A stretch of DNA of 47,699 nucleotides from a virus, in IMG/VR virus record IMGVR_UViG_3300022226_000008, positions 1 to 47,699 of that record; one strand, written 5' to 3'. A model generated the notes under the pieces. It saw only the letters and a program-made list of their open reading frames with translations, made no database searches and was not told the DNA's origin. The translations under genes and the position numbers were made by a program. Within the stretch, counting starts at the first letter, position 1; each line of letters starts with the position of its first letter. Below are positions 18,675 to 26,861 of the stretch, piece after piece.

Positions 18675-19802
18675 ATGGCTAAACTTAATGAATATACTTT
18701 TATAGTAACCAAAATTTTAACTGGTGAAATTATAAATGTTGTAGATCTTAGTTCTTTTTATTGGGAAGATATTTATTTAGCTCCTGGTGAAGCTCAAGCT
18801 ACAGCTAGATTAGATTTACCTACAACAACTACAGAAAATTTTGCTGATTGGGAAAATATGTTATGGGCTGTAAAAGGAAATTCAATTAAATTTGGAGGTA
18901 TAATAGGTAAAACACAAAGAAGAGCCGGATCTAGAGTATTAAATGTTCCTATACATGGCCTGTGGGGATATTTTAGGGACCGCTTTTTAAAAAATGCAGA
19001 TGGAATGACTTATGGTAAATTAGTTAGATCTAATGAAGTTGAATGGCGTAATGTAGATTATTTTCATATTGTAGAAGATGTTATTAATCATACTAAAGCA
19101 TTCCAAAATGGTGATATTGGAGTTGATGTTGTATATGATTCTTTATCAGGTCAAACAGCTACTAAAATACACCGTACATATTCTAGAAAAAGAATAGCTA
19201 GAATTGTAGAAGAATTATCAGTTAGATTAAATGGTTTTGATTTTAGAATTGAATATTATTGGCAAGGAAATATTCCTAAAGCTAGATTAAGATTAGATTA
19301 TCCAGCTCATAAAATTACATCTACAGATTTATTATTACATCAAACACAATATTTTAAGAATGAATCTATAGCTATATTAAAAGCTATTGATTTAGATGGT
19401 ATATCTGATATTTCAACTAGTACAACTATAAGTGTTTCAGGTGATTTAACATTAATTTTAAATCTTAAATTACCAGATTGGACTCCTACAATAAATCTTG
19501 TATTAAATAAAAAATGGATAGAAGTAACAAATCAAAGGTCTTGGCGTTTTACATTATTAACCACAGGGCAATTGCAATTAGAATGGTCTACTGACGGTAC
19601 AGCTGGTACAGTTATTACAGAAGTATCAGATAATCCTAATTTATTAATTGATAATGAAGAAGGTTATATTCAAGTTTATTTAGATGTAGATGATGGTGCA
19701 GGAAGTTATGCTATAGAATTTTTCTATAGTACTGATGGACAAAATTGGATTCCTTTACAAGGTCCTAGACAATTTGGAGATGAGTTCGGAGATGAATTTT
19801 AA
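18675..19802 (+). CDS. Gp37-like tail protein, N-terminal part, ending in half of a lectin domain
   Basis: Residues 1-230 of this 375-aa protein (YTFIVTKILTGEIINVVDL, FGGIIGKTQRRAGSRVLNVPIHGLWGYF, YHIVEDVINHTKAFQ) resemble the N-terminal half of ReqiPepy6 Gp37-like tail proteins. Residues 235-375 begin a LamG/concanavalin-like lectin (VLNKKWIEVTNQRSWRF, VYLDVDDGAGSYAIEFF) that stops at STDGQNWIPLQGP. The missing half of the lectin appears at the start of the protein at 22485-23141. See findings. Confidence 0.65.
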   Translation: MAKLNEYTFIVTKILTGEIINVVDLSSFYWEDIYLAPGEAQATARLDLPTTTTENFADWENMLWAVKGNSIKFGGIIGKTQRRAGSRVLNVPIHGLWGYFRDRFLKNADGMTYGKLVRSNEVEWRNVDYFHIVEDVINHTKAFQNGDIGVDVVYDSLSGQTATKIHRTYSRKRIARIVEELSVRLNGFDFRIEYYWQGNIPKARLRLDYPAHKITSTDLLLHQTQYFKNESIAILKAIDLDGISDISTSTTISVSGDLTLILNLKLPDWTPTINLVLNKKWIEVTNQRSWRFTLLTTGQLQLEWSTDGTAGTVITEVSDNPNLLIDNEEGYIQVYLDVDDGAGSYAIEFFYSTDGQNWIPLQGPRQFGDEFGDEF

Positions 19803-20899
19803 TGGTTAGTTCTGATTTAGGATCTATAGATTTACAAGATACAGATACTGGACATACTAATGGTCCTTGGGGACATGATGTTCTTAATGATTGGATGGAT
19901 ATTGCAACACGTCCGGCTAGTACTCAAGATATAACACATTCTGTAGCTGGAGGTTTAACTATAAATGTTAACCAAGGTCACATTATTAATGTTGAAGTAC
20001 AAGCAAATATTACAGGATTAACTGTTAACAATCTTGTTGAAGGACATCCAATCTTACTAATTCTTAAGGGTGATGGTGTAGGTACCTATACCGCAAATAT
20101 GAGTAGTATATGGATTAATCCAACTACAACTTTAAACAGTTCATTACAAGTTTTAAATAATGACGTACATCATATAATGTTTAGTAAGGGTCCATCTATT
20201 ATAGGAAGTAAACTTTGGGCACCTGCTGGTGTTGTAACATGGGCTGTTACAGCTTCTTCTCCTGGTATTCAGTTACAATCTACAAATCAGTATTTGTATA
20301 ATGGTTCTTTTAATACTACACATACAATACCACTTCCATCAGGTATTCAATCAGGAGACTTTTTACAGATAATAGTCGCAACACAAGAGAATGCTGACTT
20401 TACTATACCTAATACACCTTCTGGATGGACTCAACATTCTACTTATCATAATGGTGTTGGATTCATTCCAAGAGTAACTACATTCTATAAGATTGCTACA
20501 GGAGGTGAAGGTTCATCTGTTAATGTTACCTGGGCGACATCTATTAGAGTGCATGGTGTATCTCATAGATGGTCTGGTGTTAATGCTACTACTCCTTATG
20601 ATATTGCAGATAGTGCTCCACAATATGGATATCTTTATGCAGATGTTGATATTCCTTCTATCACACCTGTAACTGATGGAGCTGTAGTTCTAACAATATT
20701 TGCTGCTAACTTAACTGGAGGTCTTTCTAATAGTTTGCCTTCTGGTTATTCGATAGTTGATGATACTACTTCATCAGATAGATTCTTTAAGAATGGACAA
20801 AAAGAAATACCTACAGCTACTGCTGAAAATCCTGGTTTATATAGTGGTACTGATTTTGATAATGGTACAGCGTTTGCCATGACATTAAGGCCTGCATAA
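19802..20899 (+). CDS. tail receptor-binding/adhesin-like protein
   Basis: The 365-aa protein has an N-terminal part (residues 1-150) with a fibre-tip-like beta pattern (QDITHSVAGGLTINVNQGH) and a C-terminal beta-sandwich domain (IQSGDFLQIIVATQEN, TTFYKIATGGEGSSV) that is related by pattern to the N-terminal domain of the protein at 5047-7437. It probably contacts the host surface. It overlaps its neighbours by one base on both sides. Confidence 0.55.
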   Translation: MVSSDLGSIDLQDTDTGHTNGPWGHDVLNDWMDIATRPASTQDITHSVAGGLTINVNQGHIINVEVQANITGLTVNNLVEGHPILLILKGDGVGTYTANMSSIWINPTTTLNSSLQVLNNDVHHIMFSKGPSIIGSKLWAPAGVVTWAVTASSPGIQLQSTNQYLYNGSFNTTHTIPLPSGIQSGDFLQIIVATQENADFTIPNTPSGWTQHSTYHNGVGFIPRVTTFYKIATGGEGSSVNVTWATSIRVHGVSHRWSGVNATTPYDIADSAPQYGYLYADVDIPSITPVTDGAVVLTIFAANLTGGLSNSLPSGYSIVDDTTSSDRFFKNGQKEIPTATAENPGLYSGTDFDNGTAFAMTLRPA

Positions 20900-22473
20900 T
20901 GCCTCTTATAGATTATGGTGCAGCACTTACATACGATCGTAGGCCATTAGTAGGTCTTACTGGTTCTGCTGGTGGTGGTTCTAAGGGTTTTAGGACATTA
21001 GCTAGTCCTGGTTCTATTACATATCCTATTACACCATCTAGAGAAGTTCTTAAAGCACAAGCATTACGTATAGTAACTGTATCTACTCCTACACAATGGG
21101 ATAATGCAGTATCTAACTCAAAAGCTGGAGACTTCATTGATGTAGTTAGTACTATATCAAGATCTGGAGGATTTAATTATAGGGGAAGTAAATGGAATAT
21201 AAAACTTTCCAATGGTGGAGCTAATGGAACTGCTGCTAATCCTGTAGTTATTTCTTGTGCACCTGGAGTATTCTTTGATGGTGGAGGATTGAATACATTT
21301 GAACCTGCACTTGATATAAACAATGTAGATTATGTTTGGGCAGTAGATATAAACGTTCGTAATTCAACATTTGGTTTTCGTTCCATGAATGTTGAAGGCG
21401 ATAATACTAATCGTGTTAGATTCGCAAGAATGTACGCTGAAAATATTGGCTATTCTGCATTTGTATTTCAAGGATGGTGGCAAGAATTAGATATTTATGA
21501 TCCTGCAAATACTAGACCTGCTGGTGAAGAATTTAGTTATGGGTATACAAGATATTTTATAGTTGAAGGTTGCTACGCTTCTAGTGCAGGATTAATTAAT
21601 ACTCAGTTTGGTGAAAGCTTTTACTTTGGTAGAGGTTCTGCTCCCGGTTGGGTAGGTTGGGCATCTGATGGTATAATAAGATTTAATGTTGCAGAAAATT
21701 TTACTGCTGATGGAATTGAACTTAAGCCAGGTTGTGAAAGAATTACTGGTTATGGAAATATAGCTAGATATGGAAGAATGCATTTTGGTGCTGCTTACAA
21801 TCTTCTTTATGTCAGTGGTGGAATTGATGATAGACCTACATGGCGTTCAGGTGATCCAGAAATTTATTGGGAACAAAATAGATGCTATGATTTAAATATT
21901 TCCAAAACTTCAGGCACTACAGGACATTGGCCTATCAAAGTTGGTCTTGCTGGTTGTAGAGTTGCCAATAATGAAGTTTGGTCTTGGAGAGATGCTAACG
22001 GTAATTTTGGTACAGCAGATACTTTGTTTAGAGCTATACGTGTCCAAATAGAAAAACCTGTAGCTCAATTTGGCACACATCCTACTTGGATTATTAACAG
22101 CACATTTTGGGGTGGAGGTGTTGATAATTTTGGTTCTGGAGGTACTCCAATTACAGCATTAAATGGTGCCGTAGATCTTGATTTACGAAATAATCTTGTA
22201 CCTGTGGGATATAATGGAGGAACACACACTGCTGATATAAATGGAGCCGATTTTGCTGGTCCTAATCCTGCTGTAGGACAATTAAGTGAAGCTGATTGGA
22301 ATTCTCAAGGTCCAGGTTCTGCATTCAATCTTGATGATGCTACTTCTTTAGCTGATACAGGATCTAGTATTGCTGACTTGACATTAAAGCTTGGTAGTGA
22401 AGATATATTTCGACGTACAATTGATACAGACCCTGAACCAGGAGCTTTTCAATTATCTTTTGAAGCAGCTTAA
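20899..22473 (+). CDS. right-handed beta-helix tail protein (pectate-lyase-like)
   Basis: The 524-aa protein has the pattern of a parallel beta-helix polysaccharide-binding or -degrading tailspike: AVSNSKAGDFIDVVSTIS, ANPVVISCAPGVFFDGGG, YVWAVDINVRNSTFGFR, then Asn-rich coils with GWASDGIIRFNVAENFTADGI. Catalytic residues cannot be assigned by eye. It may degrade or bind host surface glycans. It sits in the insertion that separates the two lectin halves. Confidence 0.65.
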   Translation: MPLIDYGAALTYDRRPLVGLTGSAGGGSKGFRTLASPGSITYPITPSREVLKAQALRIVTVSTPTQWDNAVSNSKAGDFIDVVSTISRSGGFNYRGSKWNIKLSNGGANGTAANPVVISCAPGVFFDGGGLNTFEPALDINNVDYVWAVDINVRNSTFGFRSMNVEGDNTNRVRFARMYAENIGYSAFVFQGWWQELDIYDPANTRPAGEEFSYGYTRYFIVEGCYASSAGLINTQFGESFYFGRGSAPGWVGWASDGIIRFNVAENFTADGIELKPGCERITGYGNIARYGRMHFGAAYNLLYVSGGIDDRPTWRSGDPEIYWEQNRCYDLNISKTSGTTGHWPIKVGLAGCRVANNEVWSWRDANGNFGTADTLFRAIRVQIEKPVAQFGTHPTWIINSTFWGGGVDNFGSGGTPITALNGAVDLDLRNNLVPVGYNGGTHTADINGADFAGPNPAVGQLSEADWNSQGPGSAFNLDDATSLADTGSSIADLTLKLGSEDIFRRTIDTDPEPGAFQLSFEAA

Positions 22474-22484
22474 AGGAATATTTT

Positions 22485-23141
22485 ATGCCTACTACAAGTA
22501 TATTTAATGGAAACGCACCTGTGGAAATTGGAGAATTAACCACAGGACAAATTCTTTGGTATCAAATTAAAGATTCTACTGGAGTTATAGCATTCTTAGA
22601 TGCTAGAACATTAGAAACTGGCATAACATCATTTACAGATACTATAGGTAATTTATGGACATTAAATAATAATGCTACTGTAATAGATTATATAACTAAA
22701 ATAATAGTTGTTAGTTCTGCATTAAGTAGAACATCTAATATTATAGATTATGATAATGCAGGAACAGATAAACCTGTTACAGCTTTAACTTTAGTAGGTG
22801 CTGGAGAAGGTAATGATATGCTTCTTGAAGAAGTATCATCTTTAGGTAATATACCTTTAATAGAAAGTAAATTAATTGCTAAAGATGAAACAGAATCTGA
22901 GAATTTAATTTCTATTGGTGAAAGATATTTAGCTACTTTAAGTAATGTTAATAAAAAATATAAATTAAACTTAGATCCTAATTTATCTCCTAGAATAGAT
23001 GATCTTAAAACAGGTGATTTTATTAGAGTAGTGATTAATGATAACTTTATTCAAGAAGATGATTTGTTTTATGTAGGTTTAAAAAGAGTTACTTTAAGCG
23101 AACAACAAGATGAAATAATAACTTTAGAGGTAACTGAATAA
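22485..23141 (+). CDS. second half of lectin domain plus Gp37-like C-terminal part
   Basis: Residues 1-65 of this 218-aa protein (TTSIFNGNAPVEIGELTTG, AFLDARTLETGITSFTD, GNLWTLNNNATV) read like the second half of a LamG-type lectin. Residues 95-218 (LTLVGAGEGNDMLLEEVSS, IGERYLATLSNVNKKYKLNLD, LKTGDFIRVVI) look like the C-terminal half of ReqiPepy6 Gp37-like tail proteins. It carries two CCTGTGG copies in opposite orientation at 22518 and 22540. It has a Shine-Dalgarno AAAGGAA upstream. Confidence 0.65.
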   Translation: MPTTSIFNGNAPVEIGELTTGQILWYQIKDSTGVIAFLDARTLETGITSFTDTIGNLWTLNNNATVIDYITKIIVVSSALSRTSNIIDYDNAGTDKPVTALTLVGAGEGNDMLLEEVSSLGNIPLIESKLIAKDETESENLISIGERYLATLSNVNKKYKLNLDPNLSPRIDDLKTGDFIRVVINDNFIQEDDLFYVGLKRVTLSEQQDEIITLEVTE

Positions 23142-23296
23142 TGGAAGTACAATATATTACATGGTTAATAGGATTTTTAACAGGAGTATTTTTCCAACAA
23201 GCTATTATTACTTATTATGAAAATAGTAATAATCACAAAGGCTATACAACACTTTTAGATATTATAATTAAAGAGGTTAAAAATTTAAGTGACTAA
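23141..23296 (+). CDS. small single-span membrane protein (lysis cassette)
   Basis: A 51-aa protein, starting on the last base of the previous stop (TAATG). Residues 5-25 are hydrophobic (ITWLIGFLTGVFFQQAIIT), followed by a charged C-terminus (LLDIIIKEVKNLSD). Position next to two holin-like genes suggests a lysis accessory or antiholin role. Confidence 0.6.
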   Translation: MEVQYITWLIGFLTGVFFQQAIITYYENSNNHKGYTTLLDIIIKEVKNLSD

Positions 23297-23525
23297 TGGA
23301 ACCGATAAAAATAAATCAAAGGAGGTATCTAAGGATAGTAGGGCTCCCATATGGATAATTCAACTATTATCTTTAGTAGCTTTAGTTTTTTTAGTATATT
23401 TAGAAGCTACTATTTCTGAATTTCAAGTTAATAGAACAGTTCTTTTTATATTAGGCGGAGCAATACTTCCAGTAGATTTAATTATACAATATATAAGATA
23501 TTTAACAGGAGCAAATGGTAAATGA
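23289..23525 (+). CDS. holin-like membrane protein (2 TM)
   Basis: A 78-aa protein with a charged N-terminus (TDKNKSKEVSKDSRAP) and two hydrophobic segments at about residues 26-43 and 52-68. GTG start inside the end of the preceding gene. It ends in the ATGA start of the next holin-like gene. Size and topology fit a class II holin or holin partner. Confidence 0.65.
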   Translation: MTNGTDKNKSKEVSKDSRAPIWIIQLLSLVALVFLVYLEATISEFQVNRTVLFILGGAILPVDLIIQYIRYLTGANGK

Positions 23526-23779
23526 ATATAACTCCAGACATATTAATTAATGCACCTGCTAAAATTAGAGTAATTTTAACTAATTTACTTACTTGGCTAA
23601 TTGGTATACAAACTGTTTTAGCATGGTTAGTAGCAAATAACACATTAGATTTTCTTCCTTGGCCAGAAGTTTCTCAATATGTTTTAATAGCTTTATCTTG
23701 GGTAACTGCTGCAACTATCTTTATTCGTAGAGTAACCCCTGTGGATAAACAAGAACGAGGTTTATTGCCAGTAGAGTAA
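23522..23779 (+). CDS. holin (2 TM, actinophage type)
   Basis: An 85-aa protein with two hydrophobic segments (about residues 19-40 and 53-69) and the C-terminal motif RRVTPVDKQERGLLP, which I recognise from holin-like membrane proteins of actinophages. It is the last gene of the rightward operon. It would permeabilise the membrane for the amidase at 17225-17998. Confidence 0.75.
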   Translation: MNITPDILINAPAKIRVILTNLLTWLIGIQTVLAWLVANNTLDFLPWPEVSQYVLIALSWVTAATIFIRRVTPVDKQERGLLPVE

Positions 23780-23868
23780 AGGAGGTTTTATAAAGTTTAA
23801 ATAATATTGATGTACCTCACTAACTCATAACATTGCCTTAGATATTCACGACATATTTATAGGCACAC

Positions 23869-23916
23869 AAAAGCCCCTAGCACTCTATTTTAAGAGTTTA
23901 AAAGCTAGGGGCTTTT
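23869..23916. terminator. bidirectional intrinsic terminator between convergent arms
   Basis: A 13-bp perfect stem AAAAGCCCCTAGC (23869-23881) / GCTAGGGGCTTTT (23904-23916) encloses an inner ACTCT/AGAGT helix. Flanking A and T runs work in both directions. It ends both the late (+) operon and the leftward (-) array. Confidence 0.93.
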
Positions 23917-23921
23917 GGACT

Positions 23922-24266
23922 TTAAATGGCTAGTTTAAAGTCTTCTGGTATTTCAGTTTCATCTAACATTTCATGAACTAATCTACGAAATTCAGCTTTA
24001 TTAACTTCAATACCTTTTAAGTCTGGTGGTTTAAGATAATCTGTAGGATAATGTCTATTTCCTGTCCAAACTATAAATCCATTATGAACAATTTGATCAT
24101 AAGAATATCCACATCTTCTACAAGTCCATCTTCTACCATAATACTTTTTACTGATACCAAAATTATGCGACATTACTCTGTCATGTGATTCTCTACATAT
24201 CCAAAATATTTCAGGTAATGATTCAATCCAATCTTTAATTTTTCTTTTTTGTGTTCTAGTTACCAT
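23922..24266 (-). CDS. zinc-ribbon-containing phage protein, actinophage type
   Basis: The 114-aa protein has a C-x2-C pair in RRWTCRRCGYSYDQIV followed by NRHYPTDYL, a layout common in small actinophage proteins of unknown function. A lone CRESH near residue 24 may add a zinc ligand. It is the last gene of the leftward operon, next to the terminator. Confidence 0.6.
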   Translation of the reverse strand: MVTRTQKRKIKDWIESLPEIFWICRESHDRVMSHNFGISKKYYGRRWTCRRCGYSYDQIVHNGFIVWTGNRHYPTDYLKPPDLKGIEVNKAEFRRLVHEMLDETEIPEDFKLAI

Positions 24267-24268
24267 AT

Positions 24269-24511
24269 TTAATCCGGTAGTTTAATTTTATCTTTATTTT
24301 TAGTTTGCCAATCAATAACATCTTGTATAGTTTCATTTAGTTGTTTACGTAAAGGATGTTCTTCAGTTAAACTTTGTTCAGCAAGAATACTATCAAAATA
24401 ACTTAATACTTGTGGAAGATACTTATCTTTATATCTAAATACAAAATAAGGTTCAGTAATAGCTTCACCAGTATCAACTTTAATTACTCTACCTTTATAT
24501 TTATAAATCAT
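24269..24511 (-). CDS. unknown small protein
   Basis: An 80-aa protein: beta-rich N-terminus (YKYKGRVIKVDTGEAI) and helical C-terminus (HPLRKQLNETIQDVIDWQTK). Tightly packed between neighbours (2-3 base gaps). No family recognised. Confidence 0.55.
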   Translation of the reverse strand: MIYKYKGRVIKVDTGEAITEPYFVFRYKDKYLPQVLSYFDSILAEQSLTEEHPLRKQLNETIQDVIDWQTKNKDKIKLPD

Positions 24512-24514
24512 TAG

Positions 24515-24784
24515 TCACCTCTTATTTTGAACTATAGCAAAAAGTTCATGAAGCAAATGTATTTGTTGCTTTACCACAATTTCAACAAATTCTTTTTCAA
24601 CATATGGTTCATTTTCCATATAACAAGTTACTAATGTAGCAAGATAACCACCTTGTCTGTTAAGCAAATCCAATAGTTGATACAGTAAATAATTTTTGTT
24701 ATCTACTTCATATTCATTAAAAGGTTCAGGCGGTTCTTTACTAGCTTTAGGTTCTTCTGATGCCCAAGGAGCTTTTTCTTGCAT
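24515..24784 (-). CDS. unknown small helical protein
   Basis: An 89-aa protein with a Lys/Glu/Pro-rich N-terminus (about 20 residues) and a helical body (NYLLYQLLDLLNRQGGYLA). Its ATG shares one base with the preceding stop (TAATG). Unknown function. Confidence 0.55.
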   Translation of the reverse strand: MQEKAPWASEEPKASKEPPEPFNEYEVDNKNYLLYQLLDLLNRQGGYLATLVTCYMENEPYVEKEFVEIVVKQQIHLLHELFAIVQNKR

Positions 24785-25371
24785 TAGTCAAATACCTCAT
24801 AAAGAATCTCGTTAAGTTCATCAATAAAACCTTGATTTTTAATATCCTTTTTATAGGTCATATGAAGAATAGGTCTATTAAGAGGTAAACAGCTATTAAT
24901 ATAAGCTTTAATTAAAGCCTTAAGTTCTTTAGAACTACGTTCATTAATAACAATAATTAATTGCTTAAAGAAATTATCATAATCTTCATCATGAAAATTT
25001 CTAATAATTTCTTTCAAAGTATTACTATCATAATTTAAAAACGTAGCACTTTGTCCTGAAACCTCTTTTTTAAATTGTTGATGAGTAACTTTAATATGCT
25101 TACCATCAGCTTCTTCAATCACTAAACAATGTACTTCATGCATTTTATGTTCCTTTTTAGCTAAATCAAAACTATGTAATAGTTTGCCACCTACAGGCTT
25201 ATCGAATATATTTGCTTGTGTAATAGTTTCAAAACCTTCAAATAAATTTGCTTGTGTAATAGTTTCCTCATTTTCATGTAATTGTACCCAAGTCTTTTCT
25301 TTAATTGGATCTACATACTTAATGTTTTCTGCAACTTTAAAACCGGCTAACTTCCATATTTGATCAGTCAT
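24784..25371 (-). CDS. unknown protein with tandem clamp-binding-like motifs
   Basis: The 195-aa protein contains ETITQANLF and ETITQANIF within 12 residues (about 35-60), both fitting the bacterial sliding-clamp-binding consensus Qxx(L/M/I)F. The DNA carries an exact 20-bp direct repeat (25211-25230 and 25247-25266). The rest is alpha/beta with a helical C-terminus (SKELKALIKAYINSC). It overlaps the RuvC-like gene by 4 bases (ATGA), so a role in replication or recombination is likely but unproven. Confidence 0.6.
   Translation of the reverse strand: MTDQIWKLAGFKVAENIKYVDPIKEKTWVQLHENEETITQANLFEGFETITQANIFDKPVGGKLLHSFDLAKKEHKMHEVHCLVIEEADGKHIKVTHQQFKKEVSGQSATFLNYDSNTLKEIIRNFHDEDYDNFFKQLIIVINERSSKELKALIKAYINSCLPLNRPILHMTYKKDIKNQGFIDELNEILYEVFD
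25211..25266 (-). repeat. 20-bp tandem-duplicated coding repeat
   Basis: TTTGCTTGTGTAATAGTTTC occurs at 25211-25230 and again at 25247-25266 (36-bp period, 12 codons). On the - strand each copy encodes ETITQAN, duplicating the clamp-binding-like motif. Confidence 0.85.
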
Positions 25372-25844
25372 AATTCTCTAAATAAATTTAACCAATAGGG
25401 ATCTTGTTTCTCTGTCATAAGATAATATAACAAATGTCTAATAGCATCCCTTTCATGCGGAGTTTTATCTTTCCATAGCTCGAGTTTTTTAAGGTGAGTA
25501 TCTTGAATAAATGTCTTAGCATTTCCAGCACTATAGCCATATATTTCTAGTTTATTTTCTAAAGCATAAAGTTTAAGTATACCTATATATTCTCTAGGAA
25601 TAAGATTTACTTTCATTGCCTGTGGGTTTGGTCTATACTGGAACCGCTCATAAACAATTATATTAGGTTGATGATAATTTAGAAAATGCCATAACTCACT
25701 ATGATGTTGGTCAGGTCCTTTATTTTTAGTAACAATTAAATTTATTCTAGTAGAATATGTATAAGCTATACCTGTAGTACCACCAGGATCAAATGCATAA
25801 ATTCCAGAACCTTTCATACTATCCATTCTATAAGTTTCCACCAT
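25368..25844 (-). CDS. ruvC: RuvC-like Holliday junction resolvase
   Basis: The 158-aa protein has an RNase H-fold layout: YAFDPGGTTGIAYTY (first Asp), NIIVYERF (Glu) and PHERDAIRHLLYYL (C-terminal Asp), the acidic residues of RuvC-type resolvases. It would resolve recombination intermediates before packaging. The start at 25844 has an AGGA five bases upstream. An internal ATG at 25817 overlaps the stop of a tiny gene (ATGA) and is an alternative start. Confidence 0.82.
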   Translation of the reverse strand: MVETYRMDSMKGSGIYAFDPGGTTGIAYTYSTRINLIVTKNKGPDQHHSELWHFLNYHQPNIIVYERFQYRPNPQAMKVNLIPREYIGILKLYALENKLEIYGYSAGNAKTFIQDTHLKKLELWKDKTPHERDAIRHLLYYLMTEKQDPYWLNLFREL

Positions 25845-25924
25845 AAAATTCCTAAAGTAATTAAAATCATAAATATAATTCCGTAACCTACAATTTCAAC
25901 TAATTTTTCATTAGGTTGTTTCAT
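25814..25924 (-). CDS. 36-aa single-span membrane protein
   Basis: The ATG overlaps the preceding stop (ATGA). The product has one hydrophobic segment (VGYGIIFMILITLGILWW) and short charged ends. Its stop overlaps an ATG inside the RuvC-like gene. Coupling at both ends supports a real gene. Role unknown. Confidence 0.55.
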   Translation of the reverse strand: MKQPNEKLVEIVGYGIIFMILITLGILWWKLIEWIV

Positions 25925-26118
25925 GGCCATATCTCACATTTTAAAGAACTATCTAAAAATTGTATATTTTCACTTAATTCTATTGCATCATAAACTTTAA
26001 GTAATGCTCTTTCTAATTCTTTATTAGCTTTTGTTATAATATCTTGAAGTAAAACACTACCATCTTCAACACTTATAACAAGTTCACCTTTAATCGGAAT
26101 ATTAAATATAGACTTCAT
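25921..26118 (-). CDS. unknown small protein
   Basis: A 65-aa protein with GELVISVEDGSVLLQDIITK followed by a helical stretch (NKELERALLKVYDAIELSE). It overlaps the 2H phosphoesterase-like gene by 17 bases. No family recognised. Confidence 0.5.
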   Translation of the reverse strand: MKSIFNIPIKGELVISVEDGSVLLQDIITKANKELERALLKVYDAIELSENIQFLDSSLKCEIWP

Positions 26119-26521
26119 AAATAACCTCTTTTGTTTTGCGATCTAATAATGATAATTCTCCAAGCCTAAATTTATTTGGAGGCATGGTCAATCCTGGCTT
26201 TAAAGCTATATGAGGATTAAAGGTACTATTATCTATACGTATATTTAATTGTTTAGCTAAATAATTTCTAACTTCAAATATAAAGCTACCTGTTTTATAA
26301 GTAACCACAGGTACTTTTTTCTTATAACCGAACCATTCAAAAGTATCTGCATGTAAGTCTACTTGAGTACTCATAAATTCATACTTAGCTAAACTTTTAA
26401 AATTAATTTCATCTAAATCTATTATACATGGAGGTATAATAGTCATATGTAAACAATTTTTATATGGATCAAATGATAATTTATCTATAAATTGTACTAT
26501 AAAAATCTCTCGTTCATTCAT
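26102..26521 (-). CDS. 2H phosphoesterase-like protein
   Basis: A 139-aa protein with two His-centred motifs about 80 residues apart: CLHMTIIPP (H-x-T, near residue 25) and FNPHIALKP (H-x-A, near 105). This is the layout of the 2H phosphoesterase superfamily (2'-5' RNA ligase, LigT, T4 Acb1). Motif two has Ala in place of Thr/Ser, which may weaken or alter activity. Possible roles are RNA end repair or cleavage of cyclic nucleotide signals of host defence. TAATG overlap with the gene upstream. Confidence 0.6.
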   Translation of the reverse strand: MNEREIFIVQFIDKLSFDPYKNCLHMTIIPPCIIDLDEINFKSLAKYEFMSTQVDLHADTFEWFGYKKKVPVVTYKTGSFIFEVRNYLAKQLNIRIDNSTFNPHIALKPGLTMPPNKFRLGELSLLDRKTKEVIYEVYI

Positions 26522-26706
26522 TAATAAATTTTACCTATTCTCTCATAACCATAATTAATTATATTATCTTTAGTTAAAATTATAGTTCTATCTAAATCTT
26601 CCCAATCTAAAATTTTTCCATAGATATCTCTACCTAACTGAAATGTAAATAATCTACCTAACCATTCTTCATTATAAGGAATTACTAACTCTAAATTTGT
26701 GTACAT
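26521..26706 (-). CDS. small SH3-like barrel candidate
   Basis: A 61-aa beta-rich protein (WLGRLFTFQLGRDIYGKILDWEDLDRTIIL). The spacing of G and V/I residues is like other small barrel proteins in this arm. Overlaps the next upstream gene by 16 bases. Function unknown. Confidence 0.5.
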   Translation of the reverse strand: MYTNLELVIPYNEEWLGRLFTFQLGRDIYGKILDWEDLDRTIILTKDNIINYGYERIGKIY

Positions 26707-26861
26707 GTATTTATAATCTTTTCTGCTGCTACTTCTATCTTAGTCATATTAGTTCTATCTCTGAGACCTCTATAAAAATATCTATTACATATAGCTTTAA
26801 TTTTTTTTGCCTCACTTAAACATATTGCTAATTTAATAGAATCATCTTCAATATCAGTCAT
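26691..26861 (-). CDS. small helical protein
   Basis: A 56-aa basic helical protein (IKLAICLSEAKKIKAICNRYF, then RGLRDRTNMTKIEVAAEKI). ATG overlaps the preceding stop (ATGA), supporting translation. Unknown function. Confidence 0.5.
   Translation of the reverse strand: MTDIEDDSIKLAICLSEAKKIKAICNRYFYRGLRDRTNMTKIEVAAEKIINTCTQI

Noticed and set aside
23780-23868. Small gene after the AAAGGAGG at 23779-23786
   Set aside because: A very good Shine-Dalgarno is followed only by very short frames (for example six codons after the ATG near 23811), so no gene is supported.
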